Positions 1-5,092 of a stretch of 5,092 bases of DNA are shown piece after piece. The notes under the pieces were generated by a model. The model saw only the letters and a program-made list of their open reading frames with translations, did no database searches and had not been told where the DNA came from. Origin of the DNA: Thermoplasmatota archaeon. Its GTDB lineage: Archaea > Thermoplasmatota > Penumbrarchaeia > Penumbrarchaeales > Penumbrarchaeaceae. The stretch is taken from NCBI GenBank assembly GCA_016929175.1, contig JAFGJI010000193.1:1-5092 (forward strand), written 5' to 3'. Each line of letters opens with the position of its first letter. The stretch's first letter is position 1. The position numbers and the translations under genes were made by a program.

Positions 1-1937
1 TCGAAGAGCAGGGTCCCGTTCACGAGGATCATGGGGAGGTCTGCGGTATTGAAATGGAACTCCAGTTCCCTCCAGAGAATGAAGGAGGCATCGTCCAGAG
101 CTTTCAGCTCTGTGGAGACCATAAGCACGAAGCGGCTTTCAAGGGGAAGCCGGATGTCCGGGTCAACAATATAGGTCAGTTCATCCTGTCCAGCAACTAA
201 TGAAAGAGGAACGCTCACGGTTGGCAGACCTTCATCGTCCTTCTTCCATATCGTAACGTTCAGCGTTGAGAACCTGATGGGTTCGGAAACATGGACCACA
301 AAGTTGGTCCCGGGAAGAACATTCCCTCGCTCATCGACATCGACAGCCTCGACCCATAAGGGAAAAGGATCCTCCTTGAGTACAATGTCGAGCGATCCCT
401 CTCCGGAAACAGGTACGTACGCCATATCTCCCACGGTGCTGTGGTGGGGGGCTGAAACCTCCAACGTAACGGCTCCCGCGACCACCTTTGGAAAGAACAC
501 CTCACCCTCCGGACCCGTCAGGAGATCGAACCGTCCCTCGGGGATCATATCATCCACGATCCGGACCCTTGCACCTTCGAAAGGTGACCCACGTGAGGCC
601 ACCCCCACCCTTAGAGTACCCCAGGATTTGGGTCCGATCGGAACGTCTCCGAGGTCGAGGACCTTTCCTTTCTCTACGACGCATCCTGGCCGCGAAGTTC
701 CGTTGTAGAGGTAGCTCTCGTTTACCTCCAACCTGTACGACCCGGCCGGGATGGAGGGAAAGATGAAGGTCCCCTCTTCATTGGAAAAGGATATCTGGTC
801 AAGGACCATTGCCTGCAGTCCGTCGGCCGGCTCCCCCGTTTTTGAATTTACCAGCCTCCCGATAATTGCTCCGGGGGGGAGCTCGGTGGTGAAGGGCACC
901 GTCATTGCCCTCCACAACGGTCTCGCACCGAGGGCGTCCATGATGTAAGGTTCGATCCTCAGGTTGTAGGTGGTGTCGAACTCGAGATCCTCCAGCGGTT
1001 GGAGGTCGATCATGGTATCGTCTTCCAGGGACGTGAGTCCGAAAGGTATCTCGAGCATACCGGCTTCCCTGAAAAGACCGTAATTATTGACGTTCAGGAT
1101 GGATTCTCGGTGCATGGTCCTCTTGAAGTCTATCCTTATGGGAAGCGAATGATTGACATCGACGCTGTCAAGGAGGACAGAGAAAGGCCATTCCTTTTCG
1201 GTCATTGTGAAGATGGAAAGGGCTTCCCCGCCCTCGGGAACGATCATGAAATCGTTGGGGTCCGTTTCCGACAGAGGTTGGAAGTCCTTTTCAGTTATCT
1301 CCACCGAGGTGTTCACTGACCTGATCCTGGGATAAACCGTTTCTCCCGCAGCATCGGTGGTTCTTACCAGGGAGAATGGGGGCTCCGGAAAACCTGGCCT
1401 GTAACCCAGTTCGACCAGGGCACCTTCAAGAGGTTCCCCGCTGGTCCCGTTGATGACCCTCACCGTCATATTGCATGTCGGAGGATCACTAACGAGAAGT
1501 TCCCCGTCAGGGACGAAGGAGGTGTTCCCCTTAAAAATATGATCGCTGAAAGTGTAAAGGTCATAACCTGTAACGGCTTCCTTGTAATAGGTTGAATGGA
1601 TGACCACGGTGTATGGGTTCAGAGCCGGTGAAGAACCCCAGGTGTCGGAATCCACCGAAATATTGAACCCACCGGATGCATCCGTAGTGCCATTGAAATA
1701 TAGGGTGATGAACTGTGGGGGCGTCATACCCGTCTGTTTCAAGGTCTGACATGTGACCTTCATTCCTGCCTCACCGTTCACCACCTGCCCTTCTATCCAG
1801 GCATCCAGTGTTCCCTTGGTCTCGTATCCTGATACATTGGCCGGTTGTACAAATATGACCGTTAAGGATGTCAATAGAAAGACCAGTGCAAACAGCAACG
1901 CGGTCCATTTCCCCGAGGTTGTGGTGTTTCGTGGCAT
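1..1937 (-). CDS. Secreted Ig-like/carboxypeptidase-regulatory-like surface protein (3' partial)
   Basis: Seen: 645 codons are open from ATG 1937 to the window edge without a stop. The N-terminus has a polar stretch, K10, a hydrophobic core at about 12-30 and then Q-P-A-N-V-S-G, a Sec-type signal peptide with cleavage probably near residue 33-37; there is no lipobox cysteine. Two beta domains with the carboxypeptidase-regulatory pattern (for example G-E-P-L-E-G-A at 167-173) fill about 43-245. An Ig-like Big_5-type domain spans 246-354, two more carboxypeptidase-regulatory-like domains span about 356-436 and 437-520 (G-x-F-x-F-x-x-I-P-A-G-x-Y near 389-401), and a second Ig-like domain spans 521-635. 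Twelve N-x-S/T sequons lie in the exported part; cysteines are only 63, 155 and 419. Start choice: ATGs at 1964 and 1961 are also in frame, but only 1937 has a Shine-Dalgarno element. It lies 111 bases downstream of the related zinc-ribbon protein gene. Inference: an extracellular partner or paralogue of that protein. Whether it too ends in a membrane anchor cannot be seen. Confidence 0.92.
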   Translation of the reverse strand, partial: MPRNTTTSGKWTALLFALVFLLTSLTVIFVQPANVSGYETKGTLDAWIEGQVVNGEAGMKVTCQTLKQTGMTPPQFITLYFNGTTDASGGFNISVDSDTWGSSPALNPYTVVIHSTYYKEAVTGYDLYTFSDHIFKGNTSFVPDGELLVSDPPTCNMTVRVINGTSGEPLEGALVELGYRPGFPEPPFSLVRTTDAAGETVYPRIRSVNTSVEITEKDFQPLSETDPNDFMIVPEGGEALSIFTMTEKEWPFSVLLDSVDVNHSLPIRIDFKRTMHRESILNVNNYGLFREAGMLEIPFGLTSLEDDTMIDLQPLEDLEFDTTYNLRIEPYIMDALGARPLWRAMTVPFTTELPPGAIIGRLVNSKTGEPADGLQAMVLDQISFSNEEGTFIFPSIPAGSYRLEVNESYLYNGTSRPGCVVEKGKVLDLGDVPIGPKSWGTLRVGVASRGSPFEGARVRIVDDMIPEGRFDLLTGPEGEVFFPKVVAGAVTLEVSAPHHSTVGDMAYVPVSGEGSLDIVLKEDPFPLWVEAVDVDERGNVLPGTNFVVHVSEPIRFSTLNVTIWKKDDEGLPTVSVPLSLVAGQDELTYIVDPDIRLPLESRFVLMVSTELKALDDASFILWRELEFHFNTADLPMILVNGTLLF

Positions 1938-1944
1938 ATCATAA

Positions 1945-1949
1945 CCCCC
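1945..1949 (-). promoter_or_regulatory. Ribosome binding site of the second gene
   Basis: On the minus strand a GGGGG run followed by TTATGAT sits 7 bases before ATG 1937. It can pair with the CCUCC anti-Shine-Dalgarno sequence through one G-U wobble. It decides the start: the in-frame ATGs at 1964 and 1961 have only an A/T-rich stretch with no purine-rich element ahead of them, and starting there would add eight or nine residues (M-M-E-W-S-G-G-Y-D) before the signal peptide. Confidence 0.65.
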
Positions 1950-1972
1950 AGACCATTCCATCATATGCGATC

Positions 1973-1978
1973 TATTTG
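1973..1978 (-). promoter_or_regulatory. Weak candidate TATA box for the second gene
   Basis: The minus strand reads CTCAAATAGA here, the most A/T-rich short element between the two genes. If it were an archaeal TATA box, transcription would start about 25 bases downstream, near 1950. That would leave a leader of roughly a dozen bases, just long enough to contain the GGGGG element. No clear BRE is visible upstream and the match to the TATA consensus is poor. Co-transcription with the upstream gene is an equally good explanation. Confidence 0.2.
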
Positions 1979-2002
1979 AGAGCTGATGCGTTTGAACAAC
2001 AT

Positions 2003-2035
2003 ATCGCAGGGCGGAGAAAAGTCCCACCCTGCGAT
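2003..2035 (-). terminator. Intergenic hairpin downstream of the zinc-ribbon protein gene (possible terminator or mRNA 3'-end structure)
   Basis: A perfect 9-bp inverted repeat has arms ATCGCAGGG (minus strand, 2035-2027) and CCCTGCGAT (2011-2003) around a 15-base loop. Two further G-C pairs can form inside after one mismatch. It starts 13 bases after the TGA stop of the upstream gene. There is no T-run after the stem; the only T-run (TTTT) is in the loop. Known archaeal termination relies mainly on T-rich tracts, so calling it a terminator is uncertain. It may instead protect or process the transcript between the two genes. Confidence 0.4.
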
Positions 2036-2048
2036 GGCATGGAAGGTT

Positions 2049-5000
2049 TCACTCCTTCTCTTCGTCTTCCTCCTCCTCCTCCATCTCCTCGAACTCTTCG
2101 TCCTCATCGAGTTCCATGTCATCTTCCTCTTCGTACTGGTCGGATATGTCCCCATCCTCCTCCTCCAGTTCCATCTTGTCCTGATCGGAGAAGTCGTATC
2201 CGCATTCGGGACACGCATCGTCATCAGGATCGAGCATGTTCCCGCACTTGGGACACTTGTAAGCCTCTTCCTCGAACTCCGCGCCGCAGTGAGGACATAC
2301 CGAATCATCAGAGCTCACAAGGTTGTGGCACACAGGACACTCGAACTCCTCCTTCAGCTCCTCCTCGATGTCCGACTTCCTGCTCTGCATATAGAGGAAT
2401 ATCCCCAGGATCATTATGATGATAACAACGGCCACCACGACGATTATGATAACCCAGTTCAGACCATCCTTGCCATTGTCCTCCTCTCCTATGAAGATGG
2501 TCCTGGTATATTCGTAGAACTGAACCCCTGTCACACCGTCGAACAACCGTATGAGGACCTGGTATTCGCCCTTCTCTTTGTCCGTGAAATCAAGCTGGAC
2601 CTGCCGCTCTTCCAGAGCGGCCAGGGTGAAGTTCGATATCTCCTTGTACTGAGCCGCCGGGTCACTTGCCGGTCTTATGGAGACAGATATCCTAATGGGT
2701 CGTCCTAGCGGATTTGCAGCGGATACGGTGATCAGACCCGGATCCTGCTGTTTGCCGGGGAAATCATCTATCGGATAGATGATGATGGTCTTGGTCTCCG
2801 TGGTGAAATAGACAAGGAAAGGCGACCTCATTCTTGCACCGTTCGTTCCGTATTCCCCGTCCGGAAGGGCGAGCATGTATTCGGTCATAGGCTCGAGGTC
2901 ATCATGATCTATTCCCACCCCCCTGCCGGTGGTGGCCCAGTTGAATGTCAGGTTGCCGACAGGCGCGTTCGTATCCGCCCTCACGAACTCAATATTCGAT
3001 TCCACACGTGTTCTATTCACGGTATAGTTGGTGAAATAAATGTAGATCAGTGTGTCCACGGAAACATTATCGCTGTCTATCTCCTCCTTTGTCGGATTTG
3101 TCAGAAGCACCTCGATGGGTTTGAATTCGGTCATTATCTCGATCACTTCTCCGCGTATCAGAGCCTTGCTCCCTGAAACGGTCGTCATCTCCCTGTGGAA
3201 TTCACCGTCGGCGAAATTCGAGATCGACAGCACGTAATTCATATCATGTGCGAGGGGCGCCTCAGGTCTGGGGATCACTGACCTGCCATCCTCGGATACC
3301 TCGACAGTTAGAGTGACCGGCGGCGAGCCGAGTGTGAAGTTGTCAAGGAAGGAAACGGGGTCGGAATGCTGGAGCTCTTCCTTGAACCTGACGGTGATCG
3401 ATCCAGAAACGATCATTCTACCGGTCGGGTCCTTGGGGTAGATCACCGTTATCCAGTCGGGAAGACGGAGAAGTTCGAAATCGGTATCCTCTATCGCAAA
3501 CCCGGCCTTCAATGTCCTCTGCCCGAGGGATTTGGTCGAGAGACCGATATCGGTCCCGTTTGCAACCACGGTGACAGGGAACAGCTCCGGGAGGTTCATA
3601 TCAATATCCAGAAGATATGCACCGTTCGCCTCGGTGTAGCCAGAGTCAAGTAGGGTTTCCTCGAAGTAGACCTCGATCCGTACCCCCTCAACCCCTTTGT
3701 CATTGATCGTCACCCTTCCATTGACTGCAGCACTTGGAAGGCTTTCGGTATTGAAAACTATGGACAGGTCTCTCCAGAGCGGATTGTTCCCTGCCTTGTC
3801 GGCAACCTGCTCGCTTATGAAAAAGGTGTACCTGGAATTGTAGGACAGGTCCGTCCTGGGGGTCAACCTCCATTTCTTCAGGTTCTCTGTCATGTTGAAG
3901 ATATCTATCGGGACCTGGACGGAATCCGGTCCGAGGATCTTGATATTGTCCGGGCTCATCGTTTCTATGTTCATATCATTCTCGAAATCTAGCCTGAAGT
4001 AGTCGTCGACCCCGATTATCACTTCATTCTCCAGCGGTATGTAGATATCGGCACTGATAGCAATTATTTCCACCGGCAGCGGTTTCTCCAGCATGGTGAC
4101 GTTCTTTCTGGTTGGGTCTTCCGTACCTGGATATATGCTGAACGAGCTGTCGTAGTAGTTGGGAAATGCTGCCTTGAAGGGTGTAGATAGGTCCAGCCTT
4201 ATATCATCGAACTGTGCATTTCCGTATTCATCTGTCTCCAGGAACTCTCCGGTGATGAACTGAGTGATATTGACACCTCCCATCGGGGTGCCTTCCTCGT
4301 TCTGGGCGGTCAAGATCACGGATCGTGTCTCATGTTTGTAAACTACCAGCCCTTCGACGATGTGCTCTTCTCCCCTTTGTAAATTGAAAACATAGGGTTC
4401 GGTCCTCTCGCCGTAGTAGAGGTATTCGTCCACGTTGCCAACGGTCGGGCCCCAGACGGTTATTGTATGATCGTATTCCTCCCGGACCTCCACGCTGAAA
4501 TGACCATTGACAAGGTCCATGGGAGTATTGTCGATCCTTATGGTGGTTCCTTCCGGTGCGGGTTCGGTGGTCCCGTCGATCAGAACGGTCCCGCTTACCA
4601 CGGGAGGCATTTCCCATGTTGTGAAAGTTGTCGTGAATGTCCTCCAGAGTGATACGTTGTCGTTGGTGTCGAGTACCCGGGGAAGGACGGTCAATCGATA
4701 GGAGGTATTGTATTCCAGGTCAGAGATCGGTATCAGATTGACCAGCTGGTTTCCGGAACTCCATGAATAGTCAAGCTCCACCCGGGCTCCCCCGACCTTC
4801 TCGATGAAGACCGTATCGGCGTTCACGGAGGAAGTGTTCATGGTAGTGTGGAACTGAACGAAGATCCCCGCCTGATTGCCATTGGTCCTTATCCCGGTGG
4901 CCCCATCCGCGGGGAAGGACGATCGAACCAGGGGGTCCTCTTTCAGACCGATCTCGTAATGAACGGTCTGGTCCACCTTGAGCGTTCTTTTTACATAGCC

Positions 5001-5092
5001 AGTTCCGTCTTCGGTGTTGAAATGGGGTTTTTCGAAATATATCCTTATCTGATTATCCGCCCCCTCCAGTCCCACCTGCATGTTCTCGAACA
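2049..5092 (-). CDS. Giant surface Ig-like/carboxypeptidase-regulatory-like membrane protein with cytoplasmic double zinc ribbon (5' partial)
   Basis: Seen: the reading frame is open to the window edge. The first in-frame ATG (5081) is preceded by codons for F-E-N and followed by no signal peptide, so it is internal and the true start lies outside. Residues below count from that ATG. Ig-like Big_5/SbsA-type domains lie at about 46-155, 331-448, 540-635 and 655-764, the last two more divergent. Carboxypeptidase-regulatory-like beta domains lie at about 160-245, 250-330 and 450-538. A further beta domain (765-868), perhaps CARDB/NEW3-like, precedes a single transmembrane helix (874-898) followed by S-R-K. 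Two zinc ribbons follow, with cysteines 915/918/929/932 and 943/946/957/960. The last 50 residues contain 32 Asp/Glu. The ectodomain has no cysteine and 13 N-x-S/T sequons; the tail has none. This indicates type I topology. Inference: an archaeal cell-surface adhesion, envelope or sensor protein; no catalytic motif is visible. Family function is unknown. TGA stop at 2049-2051. Confidence 0.93.
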   Translation of the reverse strand, partial: FENMQVGLEGADNQIRIYFEKPHFNTEDGTGYVKRTLKVDQTVHYEIGLKEDPLVRSSFPADGATGIRTNGNQAGIFVQFHTTMNTSSVNADTVFIEKVGGARVELDYSWSSGNQLVNLIPISDLEYNTSYRLTVLPRVLDTNDNVSLWRTFTTTFTTWEMPPVVSGTVLIDGTTEPAPEGTTIRIDNTPMDLVNGHFSVEVREEYDHTITVWGPTVGNVDEYLYYGERTEPYVFNLQRGEEHIVEGLVVYKHETRSVILTAQNEEGTPMGGVNITQFITGEFLETDEYGNAQFDDIRLDLSTPFKAAFPNYYDSSFSIYPGTEDPTRKNVTMLEKPLPVEIIAISADIYIPLENEVIIGVDDYFRLDFENDMNIETMSPDNIKILGPDSVQVPIDIFNMTENLKKWRLTPRTDLSYNSRYTFFISEQVADKAGNNPLWRDLSIVFNTESLPSAAVNGRVTINDKGVEGVRIEVYFEETLLDSGYTEANGAYLLDIDMNLPELFPVTVVANGTDIGLSTKSLGQRTLKAGFAIEDTDFELLRLPDWITVIYPKDPTGRMIVSGSITVRFKEELQHSDPVSFLDNFTLGSPPVTLTVEVSEDGRSVIPRPEAPLAHDMNYVLSISNFADGEFHREMTTVSGSKALIRGEVIEIMTEFKPIEVLLTNPTKEEIDSDNVSVDTLIYIYFTNYTVNRTRVESNIEFVRADTNAPVGNLTFNWATTGRGVGIDHDDLEPMTEYMLALPDGEYGTNGARMRSPFLVYFTTETKTIIIYPIDDFPGKQQDPGLITVSAANPLGRPIRISVSIRPASDPAAQYKEISNFTLAALEERQVQLDFTDKEKGEYQVLIRLFDGVTGVQFYEYTRTIFIGEEDNGKDGLNWVIIIVVVAVVIIIMILGIFLYMQSRKSDIEEELKEEFECPVCHNLVSSDDSVCPHCGAEFEEEAYKCPKCGNMLDPDDDACPECGYDFSDQDKMELEEEDGDISDQYEEEDDMELDEDEEFEEMEEEEEDEEKE
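2068..2082 (+). repeat. TCC trinucleotide repeat (5 copies) in the acidic-tail coding region
   Basis: Five consecutive TCC units on the plus strand read as GAG/GA-rich codons on the minus strand and encode part of the poly-glutamate run near the C-terminus of the zinc-ribbon protein. A second run of four units lies at 2155-2166, encoding the E-E-E-D stretch near residues 973-976. Glutamate in these runs is mostly GAG, so the tracts are near-perfect triplet repeats, and gain or loss of units would keep the frame. Confidence 0.7.

Noticed and set aside
277..708. Plus-strand open frames at 277-708, 488-766 and 999-1319
   Set aside because: All are antisense to the continuous 645-codon minus-strand frame, which has a signal peptide, recognisable beta domains and a ribosome binding site.
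1959..1964. ATGs at 1964 and 1961 as the start of the second protein
   Set aside because: They are in frame but have no Shine-Dalgarno element, whereas ATG 1937 has GGGGG at 7-base spacing and starts directly before the signal peptide.
2202..2339. The CPxC pairs as a rubredoxin or iron-sulfur ferredoxin site
   Set aside because: The two CPxC-x10-CPxC units, each followed by G or a hydrophilic turn, match short zinc ribbons. Ferredoxins would need CxxCxxC-x3-C clusters, and rubredoxins have a longer spacing of nearly 30 residues between the pairs.
1868..2419. Plus-strand open frame of 183 codons spanning the spacer
   Set aside because: Pro/Arg/Ser-rich low-complexity product, antisense to two strongly supported genes and their start and stop sites.
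1986..2708. Plus-strand open frame of 240 codons
   Set aside because: It lies antisense to the zinc-ribbon, helix and acidic-tail coding region. Its Leu/Phe-rich start is simply the complement of GAG/GAA-rich codons, and the minus-strand frame has clear domains with ordered cysteines.
5079..5081. ATG at 5081 as the real start of the zinc-ribbon protein
   Set aside because: The frame continues upstream to the edge (F-E-N), there is no ribosome binding site in the visible 11 bases, and no signal peptide follows although the protein is clearly exported.

Overview
The window holds two large protein-coding genes, both on the minus strand and both cut by a window edge. They are separated by a 110-base spacer (1939-2048 approximately). 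No RNA gene, insertion sequence, CRISPR array or plus-strand gene could be supported, and no gene-free stretch exceeds 300 bases.

Region 2049-5092 (minus) encodes the C-terminal 1013 or so residues of a giant type I membrane protein. It has a long extracellular part of alternating Ig-like (SbsA/Big_5-type) and carboxypeptidase-regulatory-like beta domains, one transmembrane helix, a cytoplasmic pair of CPxC zinc ribbons and a very acidic C-terminal tail. Its N-terminus lies beyond base 5092. Region 1-1937 (minus) encodes the first 645 residues of a second secreted protein, with a signal peptide followed by the same two kinds of beta domain. Its C-terminus lies beyond base 1. The spacer holds a strong hairpin just after the first gene, a weak TATA-like element and a convincing ribosome binding site for the second gene.

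The window suggests an archaeon, most likely a euryarchaeote of the Thermoplasmatota or a relative. The reasons are the short CPxC-x10-CPxC zinc ribbons fused to a membrane protein, the heavy use of AGG (Arg) and ATA (Ile) codons, the many N-x-S/T sequons confined to the exported parts, and a GGGGGT Shine-Dalgarno element. This placement is inference; no rRNA or core marker is present.

The two proteins share a recognisable repeat cassette: an entry linker resembling L-K-E-D-P, an Ig-like domain ending in LWR-x5-F-[TN]-T-x-LP, then one or two carboxypeptidase-regulatory-like domains. They are therefore probably related neighbours that arose by duplication and domain shuffling, and probably act together at the cell surface. 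The zinc ribbons and acidic tail give the first protein a cytoplasmic face that an ordinary adhesin or S-layer stalk would not need. No enzymatic function can be assigned to either protein.
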